DNA of 64,000 nucleotides from assembly GCA_963840565.1 (NCBI GenBank), contig CAWIZH010000002.1, forward strand, positions 1,054,001 to 1,118,000. The letters run 5' to 3'. The notes beneath the pieces are model-generated. The model worked only from the letters and a program-made list of their open reading frames with translations, was not told the DNA's origin and made no database searches. Of this stretch, positions 51,904-59,777 are shown piece by piece; position 1 is the stretch's first letter; each line of letters opens with the position of its first letter. A program made the position numbers and the translations under genes. This stretch comes from VRUE01 sp963840565 (lineage in GTDB: Bacteria > Actinomycetota > Thermoleophilia > Solirubrobacterales > 70-9).

Positions 51904-53121
51904 ATGAGGTTCTTCGAGTACGAGGCCAGGCAGATCGTTGAGGCGGCGGGGATTCCCGTCACCAAGTACGGCTTCTGCAAGACAGCCAGTGAGGCGCGCG
52001 TGGCTGCCGAGGAGATCGGCGGCCCGGTTGTGATCAAGTCGCAGGTGCTGAGCGGCGGGCGGATGAAGGCCGGCGGGGTCAAGTTCGCCGACACGCCCGA
52101 TGAGGCCGCGGCCCACGCTGAGGACATCCTCAAGCTCGAGATCAACGGCCACATGCCGCGCGGCGTGCTCGTCGACCCCAAAGCCGAGGTCAAGCAGGAG
52201 TACTACGCCAGCGTCGTCTGGGACGGCACCGCGAAGCGGCCGCTGATGCTGTTCAGCGACATGGGCGGGATCGACATCGAGGAGGTCGCCGAGACCCACC
52301 CCGACCACGTCGGCCGCGGCCACGTCTCCAACCTGCACCCGATCTTCGACTTCGAGGCCAAGCAGGTCGTCGCCGCCACCGGCGTCACCGGCTCGCAGCT
52401 CAACCGGGCGACGCCGATCCTGGCCAAGCTCGCCCGCCTCTTCCGCGACAACGACATGACCCTGGCCGAGATCAACCCGCTGGCCGAGCTCACCGACGGC
52501 AGCTTCGTCGCCCTCGACGCCCACATGGAGATGGAGAACGAGGCGGTCGGCCGCCAGAAGGGCCTGCTGCGCAAGCGGCTCGAGATCGCCGAGGACGACA
52601 CCCGCGAGACCTACGAGCCCTCCGCCTTCGAGCGCAACGTCGCCGCGATCGACGCCGCCGACCACCGCGGCGTGATCCAGGGCAAGGACCACGGCTTCGA
52701 GGGCAACCTCGGCCTCGTGATCGGCGCCGGCGGCGGTTCGCTGACCCTTACGGACGCGGTTCGCAGCCAGGGCGGCAAGCCGGCCAACTACTCCGAGATC
52801 GGCGGCAACCCGTCGGTCGCCAAGGCCTGCGGCCTGGCCAAGGAGGTGCTGGAAAAGGACGGCGTCGAGAAGATCGCGGTGATGATGTCGATCGTCTCCA
52901 ACACCCGCGTCGACATCGTCGCCCGCGGCGTGATCAAGGCCTGCCTCGAGCTCGGCAAGGACCCCGGTGAGACGATCGCGATCTTCCGCATCCCGGGCGC
53001 CTGGGAGGACGAGGGCTTCAAGATCCTCGAGCGCTACGGGGTCGAGTCCTGCGACCGCTCGGTCTCGCTCTGGGAGGCCGCCGGCCGCGCCGTCGCCAAG
53101 ATCCAGGGAGAGGCCGCGTGA
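51904..53121 (+). CDS. sucC: Succinyl-CoA synthetase beta-subunit-like protein (ATP-grasp)
   Basis: 405 residues. The ATP-grasp domain has MRFFEYEARQIVEAAGIPVT, GGPVVIKSQVLSGGRMKAGG, FSDMGGIDIEEVAETHP and LAEINPLAELTDGSFVALDA. The C-terminal part has FLAVDIGG-type equivalents (NLGLVIGAGGGSLTLTDAV, YSEIGGNPSVAKACGLAKEV). With the next gene it should make succinyl-CoA or split it with NTP. Because malyl-CoA is made nearby, a malate-CoA ligase is an alternative. It ends at the repeated hairpin at 53121. Confidence 0.82.
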   Translation: MRFFEYEARQIVEAAGIPVTKYGFCKTASEARVAAEEIGGPVVIKSQVLSGGRMKAGGVKFADTPDEAAAHAEDILKLEINGHMPRGVLVDPKAEVKQEYYASVVWDGTAKRPLMLFSDMGGIDIEEVAETHPDHVGRGHVSNLHPIFDFEAKQVVAATGVTGSQLNRATPILAKLARLFRDNDMTLAEINPLAELTDGSFVALDAHMEMENEAVGRQKGLLRKRLEIAEDDTRETYEPSAFERNVAAIDAADHRGVIQGKDHGFEGNLGLVIGAGGGSLTLTDAVRSQGGKPANYSEIGGNPSVAKACGLAKEVLEKDGVEKIAVMMSIVSNTRVDIVARGVIKACLELGKDPGETIAIFRIPGAWEDEGFKILERYGVESCDRSVSLWEAAGRAVAKIQGEAA

Positions 53122-53166
53122 AAATCGTCGCGGTGACTTCCGGTTGTTCGAATCCGCGACGATTTT
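53121..53166. repeat. Intercistronic hairpin repeat, copy 1
   Basis: AAAATCGTCGCGG (53121-53133) pairs perfectly with 53154-53166. The 20-nt loop TGACTTCCGGTTGTTCGAAT differs at one base from that of copy 2. It lies between sucC and sucD, right after the sucC stop codon. Confidence 0.7.
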
Positions 53167-53188
53167 CGCGCGAGACAGGTGTGATCTC

Positions 53189-54106
53189 ATGAGCATCCTC
53201 TTGAACAGCGAGACGACCTTCATCGTCCAGGGCATCACCGGCCGCGAGGCGGTCAACCTGACCAAGGAGTGCCTCGACTACGGCTCCAAGGTCGTCGGTG
53301 GCGTCACCCCCGGCCGCAAGGGCCGCGAGGTCCACGGCGTCCCCGTCTTCGACACCGTCGCCCAGGCGGTCGAGAACCACGGCGGCCCGATCGACGGCTC
53401 GGTCGTTACCGTCCCCCCCGCCTTCACCAAGGACGCCGTGCTGGAGGCGATCGAGAACGGGATCAAGCTGATCGTGATCGTCACCGAGCGCATCCCGCGC
53501 CGCGACGTCGCCCAGATGGTCGAGCTGGCGGACCTGCGCGGGGCGCGGATCATCGGCCCCAACTGCCTCGGCCTGATCGTCCCGGGGGTCTGCAAGATGG
53601 GCGGCATCGGCGGCCCGGCGAAGGACGCCGCCAAGGCCTACGCGCCCGGCCCGGTCGGCGTGATGAGCCGCTCCGGCGGGATGACCACCGAGATCTCCTC
53701 CTCGCTTACCCAGGCGGGCCTGGGCGTCTCCACCGCGGTCTCGATCGGCGGCGACGCGATCATCGGCTCCACCTACGCCGAGCTGATGCCCTACTTCGAG
53801 GCCGACGAGCAGACCCAGGCAATCGTGATCTACACCGAGCCCGGTGGCCGCATGGAGGCGCAGCTCTCCGAATGGGTGAAGGAGAACAACTCGCGCCTGC
53901 CGATCGTCGCCTTCATGGCCGGCAAGTTCATGGACGACGAGGAGATGAAGGGGATGAGCTTCGGCCACGCCGGCACGATCGTCGAGGGCGTCGAGGACAC
54001 CGCGACGGAGAAGATCACCCGGCTCGAAGCGGCCGGCATCCGCGTCGTCGAGCGGATTGACGAGATCCCCGACGCGGTCAAGCAGAAGCTGGGAGCGACC
54101 GCCTGA
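53189..54106 (+). CDS. sucD: Succinyl-CoA synthetase alpha-subunit-like protein
   Basis: 305 residues. A CoA-binding Rossmann domain (TTFIVQGITGREAVNLTKEC, GGVTPGRKGREVHGVPVFDT, GPNCLGLIVPG) precedes the ligase domain with the phospho-histidine loop SFGHAGTIVEG (His about 260). In most SucD proteins the loop reads GHAGAI; the Thr here is a small variation. ATG 53189 starts right after the hairpin repeat. Its stop overlaps the ferredoxin start (TGATG). Confidence 0.85.
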   Translation: MSILLNSETTFIVQGITGREAVNLTKECLDYGSKVVGGVTPGRKGREVHGVPVFDTVAQAVENHGGPIDGSVVTVPPAFTKDAVLEAIENGIKLIVIVTERIPRRDVAQMVELADLRGARIIGPNCLGLIVPGVCKMGGIGGPAKDAAKAYAPGPVGVMSRSGGMTTEISSSLTQAGLGVSTAVSIGGDAIIGSTYAELMPYFEADEQTQAIVIYTEPGGRMEAQLSEWVKENNSRLPIVAFMAGKFMDDEEMKGMSFGHAGTIVEGVEDTATEKITRLEAAGIRVVERIDEIPDAVKQKLGATA

Positions 54107-54342
54107 TGGCCGAGGCGCTGAACAAGGTCTTCATCGACGTCGAGGTCGACGCCTCGATCGCGAGCGACGCCGAGCTGGCGAAGAAGCTGGAGGAAGTCTG
54201 CCCGGTGGACATCTTCAAAGCGACCGAATCAGGCGTCGAGATCGTCGAGAAGAACCTCGACGAGTGCGTCCTCTGCAACCTCTGCGTCGACGCCGCACCC
54301 GCTGGCACGGTGCGCGTGATCAAGCTGTACGAGCAGCGGTAG
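54106..54342 (+). CDS. Small ferredoxin-like Fe-S protein
   Basis: 78 residues. Cysteines 54, 57 and 60 form CVLCNLC, and Cys32 in VCPVDIF could be the fourth ligand. The usual fourth Cys after the CxxCxxC is replaced by Ala (VDAAPAG). This resembles ferredoxin-like proteins with one [4Fe-4S] cluster. Coupling to sucD by TGATG suggests it carries electrons for a 2-oxoacid:ferredoxin enzyme, which is not in this window. Its last 23 bp overlap the convergent HxlR gene. Confidence 0.72.
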   Translation: MAEALNKVFIDVEVDASIASDAELAKKLEEVCPVDIFKATESGVEIVEKNLDECVLCNLCVDAAPAGTVRVIKLYEQR

Positions 54343-55012
54343 CGACCAGCCCGCTATTCACAGCGGCCAGCGCTTCCTCGCGCAAGTGCTCGGGTATCAC
54401 GACCATCGAGCGCAGCTCGTCGAGCAGCTCCCGATCGCCCTCGATCTCGACCGCCACGTCCTCGGCCCCGGCGACGACCAGCGCCGCGATCACGTCGATC
54501 GGCGTGCCCTCCAGCCTGAGGTCGCAATTGGCGATCTCGCCGCGAGCGGCGTCGATCCAGCCGTTGGCGATGCGCATCTCGTAGGACTGCCCGCCGCTGC
54601 TCAGGCCGAGCGTCAGCCGGAAGTCGGTGGGCGGATGCAGGATCACCCGGATCGCGTTGGGAAGCGATGACGGCGCCAGATCGATCACGTCCTCCAACTC
54701 CTGCAGACCCATCCCCCAGCGGCTCAGCTCGAGCATCGGGCGCTCCAGCCCGCGGCCGAGGCCGGTCAGCTCGTAGACCGTGGCCGAGGCCGGCGGGCCG
54801 AGCTCGCGGCGAGCGACGATGCCGTGCTGCTCGAGGTCGCGCAGGCGCTTGGTAAGAACATCGGTGGGCGCCCCACCAACCGAGCGAGCCAAGGCCGAAA
54901 AGCGCAGCGGGCCGAGCGAAAGCTCGCGCACGATCAGCAACGTCCAGCGCTCGCCGATCCGGTCGAGCGCACAGGCAAGGCTGCATGACTGGCCGTACTG
55001 ACGGGAGCCCAT
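54320..55012 (-). CDS. HxlR-family regulator with C-terminal SCP2-like domain
   Basis: 230 residues. The winged helix CSLACALDRIGERWTLLIVR (with ELSLGPLRFSALARSVGGAP and LTKRLRDLEQHGIVARRELG) is HxlR type. The second half (YEMRIANGWIDAARGEIANC, DLRLEGTPIDVIAALVVAGA) resembles an SCP2 lipid-binding domain, which could be the effector domain. It is divergent from the MMPL transporter and may control it in response to a lipid; that is inference from gene order. Confidence 0.8.
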   Translation of the reverse strand: MGSRQYGQSCSLACALDRIGERWTLLIVRELSLGPLRFSALARSVGGAPTDVLTKRLRDLEQHGIVARRELGPPASATVYELTGLGRGLERPMLELSRWGMGLQELEDVIDLAPSSLPNAIRVILHPPTDFRLTLGLSSGGQSYEMRIANGWIDAARGEIANCDLRLEGTPIDVIAALVVAGAEDVAVEIEGDRELLDELRSMVVIPEHLREEALAAVNSGLVATAARTA

Positions 55013-55046
55013 AGTTAGGATAATAGCATTTGATTAATTGGTAGTC

Positions 55047-55062
55047 CAAAGCTATCACTTTG
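55047..55062. promoter_or_regulatory. Short inverted repeat between the HxlR regulator and MMPL gene
   Basis: CAAAG and CTTTG flank 6 nt (55047-55062), in the AT-rich 74-bp divergent region. It may be the HxlR operator. The match is short. Confidence 0.35.
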
Positions 55063-55086
55063 AATTCTGGTACGGTGCCGCGAGCA

Positions 55087-57216
55087 ATGACTCGAATCGC
55101 GAATCTGACCTGGAAGCACCCGAAGCTGGTCTTGGCGGCGGTCGCGGCTTTCGCCCTCCTCGCCGTCGCGATCGGCCACGACGTCGAACGTCACCTGAAG
55201 GCGGCCGGGTTCACCGACCCGAGCTCCGAGAGCGAGCAGACAACCGACGTCCTCCGCAATGGGCTCGGCTACGACCCCAACCCGGCGATCGTCCTCGTCG
55301 TCCGCTCCCCCAACGGCGGCCGGCTGAACCTGGCCGATCCCACGGTGCGGCGCGAGGTCAACCGGCTCGGCGACGGCATGGCAAAGGTCGAGTACGTCGG
55401 TCATGTACTCAATCCGCTGCGCAGCCCCCACGCCGGTGCCGAGCTGATCGCCAAGGACGGGCAGTCGCTGGCGATCGCCGGCTACCTCTCGACCAACGAC
55501 ATCGAGGACGCCGGCGGCATCGCCGCCGAACGGGTCAAGGCGCTGGCCGATGCCAGCCCGCTCGACGTCGCCGAGGGCGGCTTCGCGCAGGGCTTCAACG
55601 AGACCAACGACCAGACCCGCAAGGACCTGACCACGGCCGAGCTGATCGCCTTTCCGCTGCTGACGCTGCTCCTCCTCTTCGTCTTCCGCGGCGTCGTCGC
55701 CGCGGCGATCCCGCTGCTGATCGGCGGCGTCTCGATCGTCGGCACGCTCTTCGTCCTGCGCGTGATGTCGGGCTTCGTCGACACCTCGCTGTTCGCGCTC
55801 AACATCGCCACCGGTCTCAGCCTCGGCCTCGCGGTCGACTACGCCCTCTTGATGGTCTCGCGCTACCGCGAGGAGATCGCCAGCGGTGGCGCGACGCGTG
55901 AGGCGCACCGCAAAACCGTGCAGACGGCGGGCCGCACCGCGCTCTTCTCCGGCCTCACCGTCGCCTCGGCGATGGCGGCGCTGATCTTCATGCCGCAGCG
56001 ATTCCTCTACTCGATGGCCGTCGCCGGCGCCTCCGTCGCGGTGCTCTCCTCGGTGATCGCGATCCTCGTCGTCCCCTCGCTGCTGAGGCTGCTCGGGACC
56101 CGCGTCGACGCGCTCTCAATCCGCCGTGGGCCCGCTGTCTCGGACGGCTCCGACGGCTGGTACCGCCTGGCGCACGGCGTGATGCGCCGCCCGGTCGCCG
56201 TCGCCCTGGCCAGCTCGGGGCTGCTGCTGGCGGCCGCGGCGCCACTGCTCTGGACCACCCTGACCGGGCCCAGCGCCGAAGCGGTTCCACCGAAGGAGCC
56301 GTCCTACAAGGCCTACAGCTACCTCGAAGCGCACTACCCGCGCGACGTCACCGAGGCGGTCACCGTCGCCGTCGATGGCAGGGTCGCCAAACCCCAGCTG
56401 GCCGCCTTCCAACGCCGCATCGAAGCGGTCAAGGGCGTCGTCCGTGGCACCCCGTTCGTTCCCGCCTCCGGCCAAGCCTCTTACGCCAACTTCGCCCTTG
56501 CCGGACCGGCGCTGGACAGCGCCTCACAGGACTCGGTCGAGGCGATCCGCGAGCTCAGCCCACCGGGCTCGACGAAGATCCTGGTCTCCGGCAACACCGC
56601 CCGCTTCATCGACCAGAAGCAGAGCCTGCTCGAACACGCGCCCCTGGTCGTCGCGATCATCTGCCTCACCACTCTGGTCCTGCTCTTCCTGCTCACCGGC
56701 TCGGTACTGCTGCCGCTGAAGACGCTGCTGATGAACTCGCTCACCCTGGGCGCGACGCTGGGCATCCTCGTCCTCGCCTTCCAGGACGGCTGGCTCGACA
56801 CCCCGCTCGACTACACCGGGCCGGCCGCGGTCGAGGTGACCAGCCTGGTCTTCCTCTTCGCGGTCATCTTCGGCCTCGCTACCGACTACGCGGTGCTGGT
56901 CATCGCCCGCATCAAGGAGCAGCACGACCTCGGCGAGAGCAACGAAGAGGCAGTCGCGATCGGCATCGGCCGCACCGGCCGCGTGATCACCGCCGCCGCC
57001 GTGGCGATCGCGATCGTCTTCCTCGCCTTCGGCGTCAGCTCGGTCTTCTTCGTCAAGCAGATCGCGATCGGAATGGCCTTCGGCGTGATGATCGACGCCA
57101 CCATCGTCCGCGCCCTGCTCGTCCCCTCGCTGATGCGCCTGCTGGGCGAGTGGAACTGGTGGGCACCAAAACCATTGCGACGCATCTACCTGCGTCTCGG
57201 TATCTCCGAGGCTTGA
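55087..57216 (+). CDS. MMPL/RND-family membrane transporter
   Basis: 709 residues with an N-terminal helix (HPKLVLAAVAAFALLAVAIG), a large outside domain, and two bundles of helices (about residues 185-350 and 525-690) split by a second outside domain. LSLGLAVDYALLMVSRYREE and FGLATDYAVLVIARIKEQHD are the paired DY-containing segments that carry the proton-coupling Asp residues. MMPL proteins export lipids or hydrophobic compounds. The ATG at 55087 is used because the first helix follows it. Divergence from a regulator suggests inducible efflux. Confidence 0.88.
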   Translation: MTRIANLTWKHPKLVLAAVAAFALLAVAIGHDVERHLKAAGFTDPSSESEQTTDVLRNGLGYDPNPAIVLVVRSPNGGRLNLADPTVRREVNRLGDGMAKVEYVGHVLNPLRSPHAGAELIAKDGQSLAIAGYLSTNDIEDAGGIAAERVKALADASPLDVAEGGFAQGFNETNDQTRKDLTTAELIAFPLLTLLLLFVFRGVVAAAIPLLIGGVSIVGTLFVLRVMSGFVDTSLFALNIATGLSLGLAVDYALLMVSRYREEIASGGATREAHRKTVQTAGRTALFSGLTVASAMAALIFMPQRFLYSMAVAGASVAVLSSVIAILVVPSLLRLLGTRVDALSIRRGPAVSDGSDGWYRLAHGVMRRPVAVALASSGLLLAAAAPLLWTTLTGPSAEAVPPKEPSYKAYSYLEAHYPRDVTEAVTVAVDGRVAKPQLAAFQRRIEAVKGVVRGTPFVPASGQASYANFALAGPALDSASQDSVEAIRELSPPGSTKILVSGNTARFIDQKQSLLEHAPLVVAIICLTTLVLLFLLTGSVLLPLKTLLMNSLTLGATLGILVLAFQDGWLDTPLDYTGPAAVEVTSLVFLFAVIFGLATDYAVLVIARIKEQHDLGESNEEAVAIGIGRTGRVITAAAVAIAIVFLAFGVSSVFFVKQIAIGMAFGVMIDATIVRALLVPSLMRLLGEWNWWAPKPLRRIYLRLGISEA

Positions 57217-57242
57217 GCGGCGATCCTCCGAGGCCCCTGGGT

Positions 57243-57384
57243 GGGTGGCGGGTGCGCCTCTCCGGGAATTGACACCCCATGCGCTTCGCGCAAGGGGTGA
57301 ATGAGGAGCGCGGCTTCGCCGCGCACTCACCGGAATGCTTTTCCGCCGCTTCGCGACATTCCCGGAGAGGCGCACCCGCCACCC
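57243..57384. repeat. 27-bp perfect inverted repeat enclosing two TTC-loop hairpins
   Basis: The left arm 57243-57269 (starting GGGTGGCGGGTGCGCC) pairs perfectly over 27 bp with 57358-57384. The 88-nt interior folds into CACCCC...GGGGTG around TGCGC-TTC-GCGCA, and into a second stem GCGCGGC-TTC-GCCGCGC. A three-way-junction RNA or DNA cruciform is possible. Confidence 0.6.
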
Positions 57385-57536
57385 CCTCCCGAAGCACACG
57401 GAGCTTCGAGCGACACTCGAAGGGCCTTCCCCGCGCGAAGCTTTTCCTAGCTTGTAGCGGTGGTTTCGGAACGTGTCTTGGAAGCTTCTGGTTTTGCGAA
57501 CCGCTTTCGAAGCTTCGTCTCTCTAGGAGCGTGTCG

Positions 57537-57686
57537 GGGAGGAGCCCGGTCGCCCTCCAGGCGAATGTCGCGAAGCGGCCGCTGCACTCGTGCTTCTAGG
57601 CGCGGCGCAGCCGCGCTCTTCGATTGTCGCTAAGCGCCGCAGGCGCGTGCGACTCAATTCGACTGGAGGGCGACCGGGCTCCTCCC
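57537..57686. repeat. 24-bp perfect inverted repeat
   Basis: The left arm 57537-57560 (GGGAGGAGCCCGGTCG...) pairs perfectly over 24 bp with 57663-57686. The 102-nt interior holds further GC-rich partial palindromes such as GCGCGGC. It resembles the first repeat in plan but not in sequence. Confidence 0.6.
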
Positions 57687-57714
57687 ACCAACCCTCTAGG
57701 TGCGATCAGTCACA

Positions 57715-57744
57715 TTACGCATATATAAATTTATATCCGGGTAA
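57715..57744. promoter_or_regulatory. Dyad operator upstream of the TetR gene
   Basis: The perfect 14-bp AT palindrome ATATAAATTTATAT (57723-57736) shares its centre with the flanking pair TTAC (57715-57718) and GTAA (57741-57744). It lies 11 bp before the TetR start, so autoregulation of the operon is likely. Confidence 0.55.
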
Positions 57745-57755
57745 CGTAGCCACCG

Positions 57756-58415
57756 ATGGCTGCAACCCCGACTCGTTCCCGGCTCTCGAAGGCCGATCGC
57801 ATGGAGCAGGCGCTGGTTGCCGCCCACGCCCTCTTCGCCGAGCGCGGCTACGCCGACGTGACGATGGACGAGGTCGCCGCTGCCGTCGGCGTGACCAAGC
57901 CGCTGCTCTACAACTACTTCGGCAACAAGGAGCGCCTCTACGCCGCCTGTATGGAGCGAGCCGGCGATGCGCTGGTCAAGACGATCCTCGAGACGGTCGG
58001 TGAAGCGAGCGGCCCGAGCGAGGCTCTGAACGCCGGCCTGCGCGCCTTCTTCGCCTTCCTCGATGCCGACCGCGACGCCTGGGCCGTGCTCTTCGACGAG
58101 ACCCTGCCACAAAGCGGTGAGGTCGCCGAACGGGTCGCCGAGTACCGCGGTCGCCTCAACTCGCTCGTCGCCGAATCGCTGCTCGCCGAACTTCCCGCCA
58201 AGCGTCCCGCCGGCGCCCAGATCGAAGTCGAGGCGCTCTCCGCCGCCCTGCTCGGCGCCGCCGAGGCGCTGGCGCGCTGGTGGCTGCGGACTGAGGCGAC
58301 CACCGCTTCGGAGGCGGCCGAGCTGCTGATCGCGACGATCGAGCCCGGCTTGCGCCTGCGCTCCACCCCCTCTGCCAAATCCTCCCGACCCAAACCGAAA
58401 GGTGATCGCAGTTGA
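57756..58415 (+). CDS. TetR-family transcriptional regulator
   Basis: 219 residues. The N-terminal HTH is clear: RMEQALVAAHALFAERGYAD, VTMDEVAAAVGVTKPLLYNY, FGNKERLYAACMERAG. The C-terminal helices would bind a ligand, perhaps an acyl-CoA, since the next genes are for beta-oxidation. Its stop TGA overlaps the thiolase start as TTGA, so it leads the operon. The AT-rich dyad before it is a likely self-operator. Confidence 0.88.
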   Translation: MAATPTRSRLSKADRMEQALVAAHALFAERGYADVTMDEVAAAVGVTKPLLYNYFGNKERLYAACMERAGDALVKTILETVGEASGPSEALNAGLRAFFAFLDADRDAWAVLFDETLPQSGEVAERVAEYRGRLNSLVAESLLAELPAKRPAGAQIEVEALSAALLGAAEALARWWLRTEATTASEAAELLIATIEPGLRLRSTPSAKSSRPKPKGDRS

Positions 58416-59704
58416 TCGATAAACCACGCCGGGTCGCCATCGTCGGCGGCAACCGGATCCCCTTCGCGCGCTCTAACTCCGTCTACGCGCACGCCTCCAA
58501 CCAGGACATGCTGACCGCTGCCCTCGACGGGCTGATCGACCGCTTCGGCCTCGACGGCGAGCGGATCGGCGAGGTCGCCGGCGGCGCCGTGCTCAAGCAC
58601 TCCCGCGACCGTGACCTCGCCCGCGAGAGCGTGCTCAGCACCCGGCTCGCACCGGAGACCCCCGCCTACGACGTGCAGCAGGCCTGCGGCACCGGGCTGG
58701 AGACGACGATCCTGGTCGCCAACAAGATCGCCCTCGGCCAGATCGACTCCGGCATCGCCTGCGGCGCCGACACCACCTCCGACGCGCCGATCGCGCTCAA
58801 CGAGCAGCTGCGCGAGACGCTGCTCGAGGCCAACCGCCAGGGCTCGACGGCGGGCAAGCTGCGCACCCTGACCCGCGTCCGCCCGGGCCACATCGTGCCC
58901 GCGATCCCGCGCAACGAGGAGCCGCGCACCGGCCTCTCGATGGGCGAGCACTGCGCGATCATGGCCACCGAATGGGAGATCGGCCGGGCCGAGCAGGACG
59001 AGCTCACCGTCGCCAGCCACGAACACCTCGCCGCCGCCTACGAGCGCGGCTTCCTCGACGATCTGCTCACCCCCTACCTCGGGCTCGAGCGCGACCAGAA
59101 CCTGCGGCCCGACTCCAGCCTCGAGAAGCTGGCGAAGCTGAAGCCGGTCTTCGGCGGCCCGGAGGGAACGATGACCGCGGCCAACTCGACCCCGCTCAGC
59201 GACGGCGCCTCGGCGGTGCTGCTGGCCTCCGAGGAGTGGGCGAAGGAGCGCGACCTGCCGGTCCTCGCCTACATCACCGAGGGACAGACCGCCGCCGTCG
59301 ACCACGTCCACAAGCGCGAAGGACTGTTGATGGCCCCCGCCTACGCGATGCCGGCGATGCTCGACCGGGCAGGAATCGGCCTCGGCGAGTTCGACTACTA
59401 CGAGATCCACGAGGCCTTCGCCGCCCAGGTGCTCTGCACGCTGAAGGCCTGGGAGGACGCGGAGTTCTGCAAGGAGAAGCTCGGCCGCGACAAGCCGCTG
59501 GGCTCGATCGATCGCGCCAAGCTCAACGTCAACGGCGGCTCGCTCGCCGCCGCCCATCCGTTCGCCGCCACCGGCGGGCGGATCGTCGCCGGCCTTGCCA
59601 AACAGCTGCACGAAGACGGTAAAGGGCGCGGCGTGATCAGCATCTGCGCCGCCGGCGGCCAAGGTGTCGTCGCCGTGCTCGAGAGCGCCGGGGGTGCGTC
59701 ATGA
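58412..59704 (+). CDS. fadA: Acetyl-CoA acyltransferase (thiolase, FadA2/FadI-like)
   Basis: 430 residues. The catalytic Cys92 is in VQQACGTGLETTILV, the His residues in EIHEAFAAQVL and AAHPFAATGGRIVAG, and the second Cys in SICAAGGQG. It carries out the last step of beta-oxidation, cleaving 3-ketoacyl-CoA, or condenses acetyl-CoA in reverse. The TTG start at 58412 is coupled to the TetR stop. It is followed by a copy of the hairpin repeat and then the FabG4-like gene, an order also known for fadA2-fabG4 in mycobacteria. Confidence 0.88.
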   Translation: MIDKPRRVAIVGGNRIPFARSNSVYAHASNQDMLTAALDGLIDRFGLDGERIGEVAGGAVLKHSRDRDLARESVLSTRLAPETPAYDVQQACGTGLETTILVANKIALGQIDSGIACGADTTSDAPIALNEQLRETLLEANRQGSTAGKLRTLTRVRPGHIVPAIPRNEEPRTGLSMGEHCAIMATEWEIGRAEQDELTVASHEHLAAAYERGFLDDLLTPYLGLERDQNLRPDSSLEKLAKLKPVFGGPEGTMTAANSTPLSDGASAVLLASEEWAKERDLPVLAYITEGQTAAVDHVHKREGLLMAPAYAMPAMLDRAGIGLGEFDYYEIHEAFAAQVLCTLKAWEDAEFCKEKLGRDKPLGSIDRAKLNVNGGSLAAAHPFAATGGRIVAGLAKQLHEDGKGRGVISICAAGGQGVVAVLESAGGAS

Positions 59705-59708
59705 GCGA

Positions 59709-59756
59709 CCAAATCGACGCGGTGACTTCCGGTGGTTCGAATCCGCGGCGATTTGG
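59709..59756. repeat. Intercistronic hairpin repeat, copy 2
   Basis: CCAAATCGACGCGG (59709-59722) pairs with 59743-59756 with one mismatch. The loop TGACTTCCGGTGGTTCGAAT equals that of copy 1 except one base. The outermost pairs are CC/GG here and A/T in copy 1, a compensatory change. It lies between the thiolase and fabG4 genes. Confidence 0.7.
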
Positions 59757-59777
59757 CCGCGAATCAGGAGGTGTGAG

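Larger units (their letters stand above)
57217..57755. other. 540-bp non-coding region with two giant inverted repeats
   Basis: No credible gene is present between the MMPL gene and the TetR gene. The region holds two long perfect inverted repeats (57243-57384 and 57537-57686) separated by about 150 bp rich in GAAGC/GCTTC segments, including the palindrome CGAAGCTTCG at 57508-57517. The TetR promoter and operator are at its right end. Confidence 0.65.

Noticed and set aside
59735..59745. tRNA gene or tRNA-derived attachment site suggested by GGTTCGAATCC
   Set aside because: No acceptor, D or anticodon arm surrounds it; the motif is the loop of a symmetrical hairpin in both copies.
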